Source: Syntrophomonas sp.
GTDB lineage: Bacteria; Bacillota; Syntrophomonadia; Syntrophomonadales; Syntrophomonadaceae
DNA length: 57,761 bases
Direction of reading: 5' to 3'
Assembly: GCA_016841245.1 (NCBI GenBank)
Contig: JAENZN010000024.1
Location: 1-57,761, forward strand
Under the pieces are notes generated by a model, which ran no database searches, had not been told where the DNA came from, and saw only the letters and a program-made list of their open reading frames with translations. The position numbers and the translations under genes are program-made. Position 1 is the first letter of the stretch; every line of letters starts with the position of its first letter. This document shows positions 27,039 to 36,509 of this stretch, piece by piece.

Positions 27039-27080
27039 ATGCAAGTGGGAACGGTTCTTGCCTTGGTTGCCCACTTGCAT
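27039..27080. repeat. REP-like hairpin between DUF502 and LysM genes
   Basis: An 11-bp perfect stem ATGCAAGTGGG / CCCACTTGCAT with a 20-base loop that includes AACGGTTCTTG, recalling the GGACGGTTCTCC core of the 25589 repeat. It abuts the stop of the 27083 gene, so it may also end its transcript. Confidence 0.6.
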
Positions 27081-27082
27081 GT

Positions 27083-28987
27083 CTATATCCACACCGGGGA
27101 AAAAGGCTTTTCATCTGAAGTAAGCTGCAGCAGAACAGATGAGTTCAGTTTTTTTATATATAGATTTCGCTCAGAGTTTGGCAGGGGATAGAATGTATCT
27201 GGATTATGCATTATAAACACAAAGGAGGTATTATCGAGATTAAAGCAATCTTGATTTATTTCTGCCGAGCGGGTGAGTATTTCTTCGCTCAAACGATAAC
27301 CCCGGGAGGAAAAAAGCTGGATCTTATTATAAAACCAGGGATAATAAGCCCCGAAACACTCCCGTGAAATCAGCAGAAGCTGCTGACTGTCCAGACTGAA
27401 TACTCCATCGGTATCGTTTTCACCAATCTTAATCACTTGCCGGTTCTTCCAATTCCATAGATAAGCTGTGCTTTCACGGTCTGGGGGGGAAGATGCAAAG
27501 ATTAGCATATGTGAACTATCCGGGCTTTGCAGATAACGGAATATGTGTTTATCACGGAATTGCCGCATTATCTTTTCTTTATTAGCAAACGTGGTTAAGC
27601 TGCAGCTATCAAAGCAGAGTGAAGTGCCTGCTGTTGCCGGTACTTCACTAAAGTTTGATTCATGATAAGCTTTTTTATTTTTGACAAAGTAATCTCCTTT
27701 TTTAGAACTGCTGGATAATGGCAGAGCCTCTAATATATCCTTATGCAGATCATAGGCACCCTGCCAGCCATCAAGCGATGATATGGTAATTTTTTTTCTT
27801 GCAGGGGATATATTAATACGATTTATATCGCGATTATTGAATACATGCAGAATTCTGCTGCTCATATCTTTCAGGTTAAGAGATTTAAGTTCACTTAGGC
27901 GTTCTCGGCGATTTAAATAAATGATACAGCCGTTTAATGCTGCCTGGTATCCAGGCAGAACCAGAGTTTCTCCTGGGAGAAGCCCCTGGCTGAGCTGCAA
28001 ACGGTTAGCTTTAATAAGATTTCCCAGATTAATTCCGTATATATCTGCAATCTTTTCTATATTATCGTCTTTTTGCAGCAAGTGGAATGCCAGTGGCATT
28101 GGTATCCTTAAGAGCCGCCCGGGTTTTATACGTTTATTTGCGTGTTTTAAATTGCTGAGCTTAAGTAGTTTTTCCTCGACTTGATTAAACAAACTTGCTA
28201 TGCTGCTCCCAGAATCGCCTGTTTCGCTGCGATAGTAAAATTTGTTTTGGGGAAAAGAGAGTGAATTTCCGAGAGCTAAAAAGGTCTGGGGACCTACGAT
28301 ACCATCAACCCGGATATCAGCAGCACTTTGAAAGCTCTTTAAAGCATTAAAGGTTGCGGTTGTGAAAAAGCCATCTGGGTCTAGATTATAATGTCCCAGT
28401 TGATGGAGATAAAGCTGCAAGAAATAGGTATCCAGGCCATGGCGGCCCTTCTTTAATATTCTTCCGCCCAGTGGAGCTTGCAGCAGGATAAGATCACAAG
28501 TCTGTGGACCCGCCACCCCAGCTTCCCCTGGGATAGAGAAATCATCCTGCATACGGGTTACAGCCTGGGCGGTATAAAGATCATATTTCCCGCTGCCCGG
28601 ACGATTTAGAAAAGTTTTTTTATAAGCAGCCAGACGGTTTTGCAGAATCTGAACATCTCCACCCCGACTGTTTGTGCAAATGATTCTGGAGGAGAAAACC
28701 GGTTCTTTTCTAGAATATTTATTACTGTGGTGTCCTAAATAAGAAAAAGTCTCATCAGCAACTATACCATTGGCGACCAGATTAAAATATTTTTGGAATT
28801 CTCTAACCGCAATCCGAGTATCTACTCCAAAGATGCCGTCATTCTTAGGGCGGTTGCGAATGATATTATCAGGCAGCAGATTTAAAAGCGACTGCAATAT
28901 TTTCACATCTCTTCCCTCCTGGTAGGGAGCCTGCAGGCGAAGAATGCGGCTGGAAAAATATTGACCGGGATCACCAACGACTGTCAA
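27083..28987 (-). CDS. Peptidoglycan-binding/LysM protein with C-terminal propeller-like domain
   Basis: A 634-residue protein with three PG_binding_1 domains (about 15-85, 95-170 and 180-245; for example DGIFGVDTRIAVREFQKYF and DGIVGPQTFLALG) and a LysM-like module (about 305-345, HLLQKDDNIEKIADIYGINLGNLIKAN). The C-terminal 280 residues have repeated 'S-x-D-S/G ... L-x-I/F' strands suggestive of a beta-propeller (YLQSPDSSHMLIFASSPP; FSLDSQQLLLISREC). There is no evident signal peptide. The start is TTG 28987, ten bases after AAAGGTGG. Likely a spore-coat, cortex or cell-wall protein; no hydrolase motif seen. Confidence 0.8.
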   Translation of the reverse strand: MTVVGDPGQYFSSRILRLQAPYQEGRDVKILQSLLNLLPDNIIRNRPKNDGIFGVDTRIAVREFQKYFNLVANGIVADETFSYLGHHSNKYSRKEPVFSSRIICTNSRGGDVQILQNRLAAYKKTFLNRPGSGKYDLYTAQAVTRMQDDFSIPGEAGVAGPQTCDLILLQAPLGGRILKKGRHGLDTYFLQLYLHQLGHYNLDPDGFFTTATFNALKSFQSAADIRVDGIVGPQTFLALGNSLSFPQNKFYYRSETGDSGSSIASLFNQVEEKLLKLSNLKHANKRIKPGRLLRIPMPLAFHLLQKDDNIEKIADIYGINLGNLIKANRLQLSQGLLPGETLVLPGYQAALNGCIIYLNRRERLSELKSLNLKDMSSRILHVFNNRDINRINISPARKKITISSLDGWQGAYDLHKDILEALPLSSSSKKGDYFVKNKKAYHESNFSEVPATAGTSLCFDSCSLTTFANKEKIMRQFRDKHIFRYLQSPDSSHMLIFASSPPDRESTAYLWNWKNRQVIKIGENDTDGVFSLDSQQLLLISRECFGAYYPWFYNKIQLFSSRGYRLSEEILTRSAEINQDCFNLDNTSFVFIMHNPDTFYPLPNSERNLYIKKLNSSVLLQLTSDEKPFSPVWI

Positions 28988-29060
28988 ATGCAGCGACCAC
29001 CTTTGTATGGTGTTTCCTCAGTTATCCTATGAGAATATAATAGAAATGTTACTAAGGTCA

Positions 29061-29104
29061 GGGGACACACCTTCTTTGAGTACCTTGTTTGAAGGAATGT
29101 CCCC
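29061..29104. repeat. REP-like hairpin, second type (GGGGACA..TGTCCCC)
   Basis: GGGGACACACCTTC and GAAGGAATGTCCCC pair over 7 + 4 bases around an internal mismatch and a 16-base loop. It abuts the fetB stop. Similar half-sites (GGGGACACACCT, GGGGACATTCCT) occur near 46690 and 45376. Confidence 0.6.
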
Positions 29105-29105
29105 A

Positions 29106-29906
29106 TTATGAGTGGGTGTGGTACATGGAATTGACTAAGGCCTGGTCCTGGTTGAACATTTTCTTGTAAGCCAGAGCGATTATGGCCAGACATCCGATGG
29201 CTACTGAAGCTGCGATCATAACCATCACTACGAACTGGTAACGTACTGCTGAAACGGGGTTCATCCCAGCCAATATCTGACCGGTCATCATGCCCGGGAG
29301 ACTGACCAGACCTACTACCGAGAGAGAATTGATAGTTGGCATCATACCTGCCGTAATTGCCTTCCGTGCATAATCGCGCACTGCTTCCCAGGGAGTGGCG
29401 CCAAAAGCCAACAGCTGCTCCACTTGAGCTATATTAGAATGAATTTCACTGTATACTCTTTCCAGTGACAGAGCTATGGCGTTCATGGAATTGCCGATCA
29501 GCATACCGAATATCGGTATCATTACCTGGGCTGAGTACCAGGGTTCAGGGGAGATTATTAAAGCTACCACTATGACTCCGACTATGAAACTGCTGGCGGT
29601 AAGAGAAAGGAAAGTTTCCAACTGAGCATTGAAGGGTGTTCCTTTAATACGCCGACTGGCTTCCCGGCTGGCGATGAAACACATAATAAACAGTATCCCT
29701 ATAATAACCAGCAGGTTATTAAGTGCAAAAATATAAGTCAGGATGTACCCAATCAGGGTCAGCTGCACGAAAGCCCTTACAGTAGCCCAGGCCAGGGATT
29801 TAAACAGACCCAGCTTAAGTAAAGCCGAGATTAAGCCGGTGATTAATACCAGGGAAACACTTAGAGCCAGCTGCAGGTTAGAAATCTGAATGTATGCATT
29901 ATTCAT
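29106..29906 (-). CDS. fetB: FetB/YbbM-type ABC transporter permease
   Basis: A 266-residue integral membrane protein of the UPF0014/FetB family with about seven TM segments; IPIFGMLIGNSMNAIALSLERVY and SLPGMMTGQILAGMNPVSAVRYQ are the family hallmarks. With FetA it forms an ABC transporter implicated in iron export and resistance to oxidative stress in E. coli. ATG 29906 follows GGAGGAG and overlaps the fetA end by eight bases. Confidence 0.92.
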   Translation of the reverse strand: MNNAYIQISNLQLALSVSLVLITGLISALLKLGLFKSLAWATVRAFVQLTLIGYILTYIFALNNLLVIIGILFIMCFIASREASRRIKGTPFNAQLETFLSLTASSFIVGVIVVALIISPEPWYSAQVMIPIFGMLIGNSMNAIALSLERVYSEIHSNIAQVEQLLAFGATPWEAVRDYARKAITAGMMPTINSLSVVGLVSLPGMMTGQILAGMNPVSAVRYQFVVMVMIAASVAIGCLAIIALAYKKMFNQDQALVNSMYHTHS

Positions 29907-30567
29907 GTTTATTCTCCTCCATCCTGCTGCCTAAATGCAGCCAGGTAATATATTTAAATCCATTTAAGTCTTCGGCATTATGAGTTACCATTATTACTGA
30001 TCTTTCTGGCTCAGACATAACCCAGTGCTTTAATAAGCTTAACACCCGCCTGGAACTTTCCTTATCCAGATGAGCAGTAGGTTCATCCAGCAGCAGGATA
30101 GTGGGTTGAATCACTAATGATCTTATTAAAGCTAAGCGTGCCGCTTCCCCTCCTGAAAGAGTCCGGGCTTCCTGATCCAGTATATTTCTAGAGAGGCCAA
30201 GCTCATCCAGTGAAATCAAGGCATCCTCTAGATTGAAAGCATTCGACTGCACCTGTCTGAGAGTAAAGGGCATTTGAAGGTTTTCTGCCACACTTCCAGC
30301 AAATAGAACCGGGTATTGTGGATAATAATGTATTTTTACTCTCCATTCCTGGGGCGTATATTCAGTCCAGCTTTGACCTGCCAAAAAGACCTCGCCGCTC
30401 TCGGAAGGCAGCAGCCTGGCCAGCATCTTGAGCAGGGTGGATTTGCCTGACCCGGATGGACCCTGAATGGCTAGTATTTGTCCGGCCCTTACTGCAGCTG
30501 ATTCCTTAATAATACGTTCATTATCTAAAGTATGGCAGAGATTCTTGAAGCTAAACAAATCAGGCAT
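29899..30567 (-). CDS. fetA: FetA/YbbL-type ABC transporter ATPase
   Basis: A 222-residue ABC ATPase: Walker A GPSGSGKSTL, signature LSGGEAARLALIRSLV, Walker B TILLLDEPTAHLD, H-loop MVTHNAED. It is the partner of the overlapping FetB permease. ATG 30567 follows GGGAGG. The pair forms a two-gene operon transcribed away from the TAXI transporter genes. Confidence 0.93.
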   Translation of the reverse strand: MPDLFSFKNLCHTLDNERIIKESAAVRAGQILAIQGPSGSGKSTLLKMLARLLPSESGEVFLAGQSWTEYTPQEWRVKIHYYPQYPVLFAGSVAENLQMPFTLRQVQSNAFNLEDALISLDELGLSRNILDQEARTLSGGEAARLALIRSLVIQPTILLLDEPTAHLDKESSRRVLSLLKHWVMSEPERSVIMVTHNAEDLNGFKYITWLHLGSRMEENKHE

Positions 30568-30743
30568 TCCACCAATCCTCCCTCAGAGTAACTACTTGAG
30601 ACCAAGCGTAAAACTTATATCACCATTATATTACTTATCCGCATTTCTCAACAGGACTGTTCAATTGCGCTATAAGAAATTGGGCTGGTAGCCAATAAAA
30701 ATAAATTGGGAGCATTAGATTTTATTGGAAGCCAAAAATCAAG

Positions 30744-30780
30744 TATAATTATTATTAATGTTGTATAAGTGCTTATACAA
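30744..30780 (+). promoter_or_regulatory. TATAAT box and 20-bp palindrome upstream of the TRAP operon
   Basis: A TATAAT at 30744-30749 is followed at 30761-30780 by TTGTATAAGTGCTTATACAA, two perfect 9-base arms around TG. Position and half-site resemble operators of GntR-family repressors; here it would overlap the start of transcription. No regulator gene is adjacent. The -35 region is weak (TTATTG). Confidence 0.6.
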
Positions 30781-30844
30781 ACGGTGAGTAGAGAAAGGGA
30801 GTAATGGATTGCTTAGATGTAAGGATTAAAAGGGAGGTTATTGT

Positions 30845-31837
30845 ATGTACAGATTTGCTAAACGAGGTTTGGTACTTCTACTAGTGTTGTCCTTGATGGC
30901 AACTTTGATTATCGGTTGTGAAAAAGAATCTGCTGAACCCGAACAAAGTCAAGAAAAGGTGGAGACCGTATTTATCAATATAGGTACGGGTGGGACTGCC
31001 GGGACGTATTATCCGCTGGGAGGAGCTATAGCCGAGATTCTTAAGACCGATATCCCTGGAGCTAATGCCACCGCGGAATCTACCGGAGCATCAGCTGCTA
31101 ACATCAATATGCTGAGTACGGGTGAGCTCGATCTGGCTTTTGTTCAGAACGATGTTTCCTATTACGCTGATCAGGGTATAGAACTTTTTCAGGAGAAGGG
31201 CAAGATCGAGGGATTAAAAGCCCTGGCAACGCTTTATCCTGAAATATGCCAGATCATCACTACCCAGAATACCGGCATAACCAGTATTAATGACTTTGCT
31301 GGCAAGAAAATTGCTGTAGGTGCGGCTGGCAGCGGAGTTGAAGCAAATGCTCGCCAGATTCTCGCTGGTTATGGTTTTACCTATGAAGATATTAATCCCC
31401 AGTATTTATCTTTTGCTGGGGCTGCAGCCGGGCTAAAGGATGGCAATATCGATGCTGCATTCATTACTGCTGGAACTCCAACATCCGCAGTTCTTGATCT
31501 TTCCGCCCAGAACGAAGTAGTTCTGCTGTCTATAGATACAGCTGTTGCTGACCAGCTGGTTGCCGATTATCCTTTTTATACCAAGGTTACCATACCTGCC
31601 GATGTATATGGTACGGCAGCAGATATAGATACTCTGGCTGTAAAAGCTATGCTGGTTGCTACTGATAAAATGAGTGAGGAAATGGCTTATAATATCACCA
31701 AGGCTATATATGAAAATCTGGATAAGCTGGCAGCAGCTCATGCGGCAGGTAAACAGATAACTCTGGAGACTGCTCAGGAAGGTATTTCCATACCACTCCA
31801 TCCAGGTGCAGAAAAGTATTTTAACGAAAAATCATAA
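30845..31837 (+). CDS. TAXI family TRAP transporter solute-binding lipoprotein
   Basis: A 330-residue periplasmic-type binding protein anchored as a lipoprotein (lipobox LIIGC, Cys25). The TAXI family motif appears as GTGGTAGTYYPLGGAIAEIL near residue 50, with TESTGASAANINML and VGAAGSGVEANARQIL. It captures a carboxylate such as glutamate or a dicarboxylate and delivers it to the fused permease; the ligand is unknown. ATG 30845 follows GGGAGGTTATTGT. Confidence 0.95.
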   Translation: MYRFAKRGLVLLLVLSLMATLIIGCEKESAEPEQSQEKVETVFINIGTGGTAGTYYPLGGAIAEILKTDIPGANATAESTGASAANINMLSTGELDLAFVQNDVSYYADQGIELFQEKGKIEGLKALATLYPEICQIITTQNTGITSINDFAGKKIAVGAAGSGVEANARQILAGYGFTYEDINPQYLSFAGAAAGLKDGNIDAAFITAGTPTSAVLDLSAQNEVVLLSIDTAVADQLVADYPFYTKVTIPADVYGTAADIDTLAVKAMLVATDKMSEEMAYNITKAIYENLDKLAAAHAAGKQITLETAQEGISIPLHPGAEKYFNEKS

Positions 31838-31854
31838 AGGAATCAGATGATTTA

Positions 31855-32376
31855 ATGACTCTAAAGCGAAAGTGGCTGGTAATTGCGGCCACAGGTATGA
31901 GTATACTTATATTTATTCTTCTTACTGCTTCAATAATTCAGATAACAGCGTTGGTTATCAGTGAGCAGCGGGGAGACGAAGTATTGATTATACCCATGCT
32001 TAATGGCAGGGAATTTGATTACCAGTATATTCACTCGGTGCAAAAAACTCCGGTGCAGGAGCATTTTGCTGCTGCACCGAACAATCAATTACTCCTGACT
32101 TCTACTACATATCAATCTTTCGGTGTGGGTCTGCCTTTTTTGCCGGAAGAGGGAGATCTGGAACACATAGATGGTAAATACGTACTTACCGGGATAAATC
32201 GAGAATTCGATCGGGTTAACATTGGATTTATAACTCTTGCTCATCAAGAGTTATTCTATAATGGGAAAAGCTATAATTTTCGGGACTATTTCAAATCTGG
32301 AGCTTTACTGGTAGTGGAAGTGAAGCGTTATTCTGCTCTGGGAATTATGGGGGAATTTATCAGGGGGTTTTTATAG
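31855..32376 (+). CDS. DUF1850 protein of the TAXI-TRAP operon
   Basis: A 173-residue protein with one N-terminal TM helix and the DUF1850 pattern EFDYQYIHSVQKTPVQEHF. It is commonly encoded between a TAXI binding protein and the fused TRAP permease, and is presumed to be an accessory subunit. Its stop overlaps the next start by one base (TAGTG). Confidence 0.88.
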   Translation: MTLKRKWLVIAATGMSILIFILLTASIIQITALVISEQRGDEVLIIPMLNGREFDYQYIHSVQKTPVQEHFAAAPNNQLLLTSTTYQSFGVGLPFLPEEGDLEHIDGKYVLTGINREFDRVNIGFITLAHQELFYNGKSYNFRDYFKSGALLVVEVKRYSALGIMGEFIRGFL

Positions 32377-34358
32377 TGACTGACCAAGAACACATCGCAG
32401 CACTGGATGAAATACCTGCCCAGGAAAATATTTTAGCCGGTGAAGAGTCGGTTGATTTGGATAAGTTTATGGCCCAGTATGACCTGGAGTCCAACTATCG
32501 TCGTTATGACGGTCTTTGGAAATGGATAGTATCTATAATAGCCATAAGTTTCTCCTTATTTCAGGTGTATACCGGGATGTTTGGGGTATTCGATGATCAT
32601 ATTCAAAGAGCCATACACCTATCTTTTGCCATGGCGCTAGTTTTTATACTTTATCCCAGCCGCAAATCCTGGCCCCGGGATAGTATGCATCCGGTAGATG
32701 CTGTACTGGCGGTTATTGCTGCAGCGATGCCTCTTTATGTAGTACTTTTCTACCAGCAGCTCGTTTACCGCTCTGGACTTCCCACCACTATGGATATGGT
32801 TATAGGTATTCTGGGAGTTCTTCTGGTACTGGAAGCTGCCAGGCGGGTGGTAGGATGGCCTATTGTAATTGTAGCCAGTGTATTCCTGGCTTATGCTTTC
32901 GCCGGGTCCAGCATACCAGGGGCCTTTGCCCACCGAGGAGTTAGTCTATCCAGTCTGGCCGGGCATCTTTATTTCACCACAGAAGGGGTATTCGGTATAC
33001 CCTTAGGAGTATCAGCAACATTTATATTTCTATTTATTCTTTTTGGGGCCTATCTGGAAAAAACTGGACTAGGCAAGTTTTTTATTGACCTGGCCAACAG
33101 CATTGCTGGATGGGCCAGAGGAGGACCAGCCAAAGTAGCAGTAATATCCAGTGGATTGATGGGAACTATCTCCGGCAGTTCAGTTGCCAATGTAGCCGGC
33201 ACGGGAAGCTTGACTATACCGATGATGAAAAAACTTGGTTACAAACCGGAGTTTGCAGGTGCCGTTGAAGCAGCAGCATCAACCGGAGGCCAGCTAATGC
33301 CTCCCATAATGGGTGCGGCAGCCTTTTTAATGGCTGAATTTGTAGGGATTCCTTATGTTCAAGTAGTAAAAGCAGCAATTATCCCGGCACTCCTGTACTT
33401 CACCGGGGTTATGCTCTGTGTTCATTTTGAAGCCAGGAAGGAAGGATTAAGAGGTATGGCCAGGGACCAACTTCCCAGGATTAGCAAGGTTCTAAGAGAA
33501 AAAGGACACCTGGCCATACCCCTTATTGCCATCATCTGGCTGCTGGTAAGTGGTAAGACTCCCATGCGGGCAGCATTATGGGCTATAGGGCTTACTATCG
33601 CAGCCTCCATGCTCCGTTCATCAACCAGAATATCCTGGCGGGATATTGTTCAAGGTCTGGAAGACGGAGCCAGAGCAGCTTTAGGAGTCATCATCGCCTG
33701 TGCTACAGCAGGAATAATAATAGGTGTGGTTACCAAAACCGGACTGGGCCTTAAACTGGGATCAGTATTAATTGATATGGCTCATGGCCAACTGATGCCG
33801 ACTCTGTTCTTTACCATGATTACATCCATAGTGTTGGGTATGGGTGTGCCTACTACAGCTAATTATGTTATTACGTCTACCATTGCTGCCCCGACCATTA
33901 TACAAATGGGTGTACCAGTAATTGCCGCCCATATGTTCACATTTTATTTTGGGATAATTGCCGATGTTACGCCCCCGGTTGCCCTGGCCGCCTTTGCAGC
34001 GTCCGGTATAGCGGGGAGTAATCCCATGAAAACAGGCTTGAATGCATCCAAGCTGGCCATCGCTGCTTTCCTGATACCCTATATATTTGTAGTATCTCCG
34101 GCTTTATTAATGGTAAATACTACCCTGCCTGAGATTATGTTGATTATAACAACCTCAGTTACTGGTATGCTGGGTGTTGCTGCAGCCGTATCGAGCTATT
34201 TTATCACCCGGGCTGGCTGGTTAGAAAAGATTATGTTCTTTGCCGGTGGGCTGCTCATGATAGACCCGAATATCAGGACTGATTTAATAGGTCTGATTCT
34301 GCTGGGAACTGCTTTTCTCCTGCAAATATACAAACGGAGAAGATCAGCCGAAGCCTAA
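32376..34358 (+). CDS. TRAP transporter permease, fused DctQM (TAXI-type)
   Basis: A 660-residue membrane protein with about 17 TM segments: a short DctQ-like part (about 45-170) fused to DctM (about 180-640). SSGLMGTISGSSVANVAGTGSLTIPMMKKLGY and EAAASTGGQLMPPIMGAAAFLMAEFVGIPY are the TAXI-TRAP permease signatures, repeated in the second half as GMGVPTTANYVITSTIAAPTI. It drives Na+- or H+-coupled uptake with the binding protein at 30845. The start is GTG 32376. Confidence 0.95.
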   Translation: MTDQEHIAALDEIPAQENILAGEESVDLDKFMAQYDLESNYRRYDGLWKWIVSIIAISFSLFQVYTGMFGVFDDHIQRAIHLSFAMALVFILYPSRKSWPRDSMHPVDAVLAVIAAAMPLYVVLFYQQLVYRSGLPTTMDMVIGILGVLLVLEAARRVVGWPIVIVASVFLAYAFAGSSIPGAFAHRGVSLSSLAGHLYFTTEGVFGIPLGVSATFIFLFILFGAYLEKTGLGKFFIDLANSIAGWARGGPAKVAVISSGLMGTISGSSVANVAGTGSLTIPMMKKLGYKPEFAGAVEAAASTGGQLMPPIMGAAAFLMAEFVGIPYVQVVKAAIIPALLYFTGVMLCVHFEARKEGLRGMARDQLPRISKVLREKGHLAIPLIAIIWLLVSGKTPMRAALWAIGLTIAASMLRSSTRISWRDIVQGLEDGARAALGVIIACATAGIIIGVVTKTGLGLKLGSVLIDMAHGQLMPTLFFTMITSIVLGMGVPTTANYVITSTIAAPTIIQMGVPVIAAHMFTFYFGIIADVTPPVALAAFAASGIAGSNPMKTGLNASKLAIAAFLIPYIFVVSPALLMVNTTLPEIMLIITTSVTGMLGVAAAVSSYFITRAGWLEKIMFFAGGLLMIDPNIRTDLIGLILLGTAFLLQIYKRRRSAEA

Positions 34359-34384
34359 ATTCGTTCGGTACCTGCCGAATTTAA
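34356..34384 (+). terminator. Hairpin after the TRAP permease gene
   Basis: AAATTCG and CGAATTT can pair around a TTCGGTACCTGC loop, or TTCGG/CCGAA can pair within it. There is no strong U-tract, so termination is uncertain. Confidence 0.35.
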
Positions 34385-34510
34385 TGCAATCGTCAGTATT
34401 AAACAGGCAAAATCCAATCTTATCTTTCATACCTAAAAAGGTATAATAGTTTAATTCCCGGAAAAAATATAGTGTTAATCCTAACTTTTATATATTTAAG
34501 GAGGTATAGC

Positions 34511-36307
34511 GTGAGCGGTAAAGCAAAGAAAAGAGAAGAAATTGAAGCCAGATACAAGTGGAAGCTGGAAGACATATACAGCAATGAAGAGGACTGGGAG
34601 AAGGACTTTAGCCAGCTCCAAAACCAGGTGCAGGAAATAGAAAAGCATATGGGTACCCTGGGGGAATCGGCGGAAAAACTGCTCTCGACCCTCAGGTTAT
34701 TAGAACAGGTTAATCGCAGGATGGAGGCTTTGTTTGTATATGCCAAGATGCGCAAAGATGAGGACAATACCAATCCCCATTATCAGACCCTCTTTGACCG
34801 GGCTCAGGGAATTATGGTGCAGGCGGGTAGTGCTACATCTTATGTAGTTCCTGAAATAATTGCTATCCCTGAGGAAAAAATTCAGGATTTTACAGCCCGA
34901 AATCCTGATCTAGAGCTGTATCGCAAATTTTTCGATGAACTGCTGCGGCAGAAAGAACACATATTATCTTCGGCGGAAGAAAAGATACTGGCTATGTCAG
35001 CAGACCTTTCAATCGCTCCTAAAAATATCTTTAGCATGTTCAATAACGCCGATATTAAATTCCCGGTAATAAAAGATGAAGATGGAGAAGATCTTGAGCT
35101 GACCAAGGGTCGTTATGGAAGGTTGATGGAAAGCAGTGACCGTCAGGTAAGGAAGGAAGCCTTTGCAGGTCTTTATGGTTCCTATACCAAGATGCGCAAC
35201 ACTCTGGCCAGTACCCTGAGTTCGAGTGTGAAAACAGATATATTTTATGCCCGGGCCAGAAAATATAATTCTGCTCTGCAGGCTTCCCTGGATCAGGATA
35301 ACATTTCTCCGGAAGTATATGATAACCTGATTAAATCGGTACACAATAATATGGATCATATGTACCGGTACATGAAACTGCGTAAAAAAATGCTGGGACT
35401 GGATGAACTTCACATGTATGATATATATACCCCGCTAGTCAAAGAATTTAAGTTGGAAGTAGATTATGAAGAAGCCAAGAATAATGTGCTTCAGGGCCTT
35501 TCTCCCCTGGGCAGTGAATACCTGTCCGCACTTAAAGAAGGACTTGAATCTGGATGGATAGATGTCTATGAAAACGAAGGAAAAACCAGCGGAGCGTATT
35601 CCTGGGGTTCTTATGACAGCCACCCCTATGTGCTATTAAATTATGATAATAAACTGGATGATGTCTTTACCCTGGCTCATGAAATGGGTCACTCCATGCA
35701 TACCTATTATTCTAATCAGGCTCAGCCCTATATTTACAGCCAGTATTCCATATTCGTAGCAGAAGTTGCTTCAACGGTGAATGAATCTCTGCTCATAAAC
35801 TACCTGCTTAAAAAAAGCTCCGATCCCAGAGAAAAAATGTTTTTAATAAATCACTATCTGGAGCAGTTCCGGGGTACTGTATACCGGCAGACTATGTTTG
35901 CAGAATTTGAAAAAATAGTACATGAAGAGGTGGAAGCTGGACAGGCCTTGACTCCAGATGCCCTGTGCCGTATCTACCGGGATCTCAATGTCCTCTATTA
36001 CGGGCCGGAGGTGGTCCTGGATAAGGAGATCGATATGGAATGGGCCAGGATACCTCATTTTTATTCAGCTTTTTATGTGTATAAATATGCTACCGGTTTT
36101 TCGGCCGCCACTGCCATTAAGGAAATGATAATGGAAGAAGGCCAACCAGCGGTGGATCGTTATTTGGAGTTCCTGAGCTCCGGTTCTTATGATTATCCGG
36201 TTAACCTGCTGCAGAAAGCCGGGGTAGATCTGACTGCGCCAGAGCCGGTTGATAAAGCCCTGCAGTATTTTGGGAGGCTGGTATCAGAGCTGGAGGAAAT
36301 GCTCTAG
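34511..36307 (+). CDS. pepF: Oligoendopeptidase F (M3 family zinc peptidase)
   Basis: A 598-residue M3B metallopeptidase, cytoplasmic, which hydrolyses oligopeptides of about 7-17 residues. The zinc motif HEMGHSMH (HExxH) and the third ligand in AEVASTVNESLL are present, as are GAYSWGSYDSHPYVLLNY and YKYATGFSAATAI. GTG 34511 is chosen, six bases after AGGAGG; a longer frame from 34472 reads through this ribosome site. Length is normal for PepF. Confidence 0.95.
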   Translation: MSGKAKKREEIEARYKWKLEDIYSNEEDWEKDFSQLQNQVQEIEKHMGTLGESAEKLLSTLRLLEQVNRRMEALFVYAKMRKDEDNTNPHYQTLFDRAQGIMVQAGSATSYVVPEIIAIPEEKIQDFTARNPDLELYRKFFDELLRQKEHILSSAEEKILAMSADLSIAPKNIFSMFNNADIKFPVIKDEDGEDLELTKGRYGRLMESSDRQVRKEAFAGLYGSYTKMRNTLASTLSSSVKTDIFYARARKYNSALQASLDQDNISPEVYDNLIKSVHNNMDHMYRYMKLRKKMLGLDELHMYDIYTPLVKEFKLEVDYEEAKNNVLQGLSPLGSEYLSALKEGLESGWIDVYENEGKTSGAYSWGSYDSHPYVLLNYDNKLDDVFTLAHEMGHSMHTYYSNQAQPYIYSQYSIFVAEVASTVNESLLINYLLKKSSDPREKMFLINHYLEQFRGTVYRQTMFAEFEKIVHEEVEAGQALTPDALCRIYRDLNVLYYGPEVVLDKEIDMEWARIPHFYSAFYVYKYATGFSAATAIKEMIMEEGQPAVDRYLEFLSSGSYDYPVNLLQKAGVDLTAPEPVDKALQYFGRLVSELEEML

Positions 36308-36321
36308 GATTAAGTTATATC

Positions 36322-36374
36322 AAGGGGAAGGTCCTTCTGAACCAAATTTGGTGGGTCAGAAGGATCTTCCCCTT
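36322..36374 (+). terminator. Strong terminator after pepF
   Basis: A 19-bp stem AAGGGGAAGGTCCTTCTGA / TCAGAAGGATCTTCCCCTT with one G-U pair and a 15-base loop, followed by ATATTTTGT. It separates pepF from the mannoside module. Confidence 0.8.
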
Positions 36375-36509
36375 ATATTTTGTCGCTGCGTCAAAATAAC
36401 TGTGTCCATGGCATATCTTATATTAAATATTGAGTTTGCTTAAATATTAAAACCCGAAAATGCGCATATTATTTAAAGATTATTGAAGTCCAACAAGGGG
36501 GAAATTCTA

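Noticed and set aside
32637-32933. A 98-codon minus-strand frame in the TRAP permease gene
   Set aside because: Antisense shadow of a well-supported membrane protein gene.
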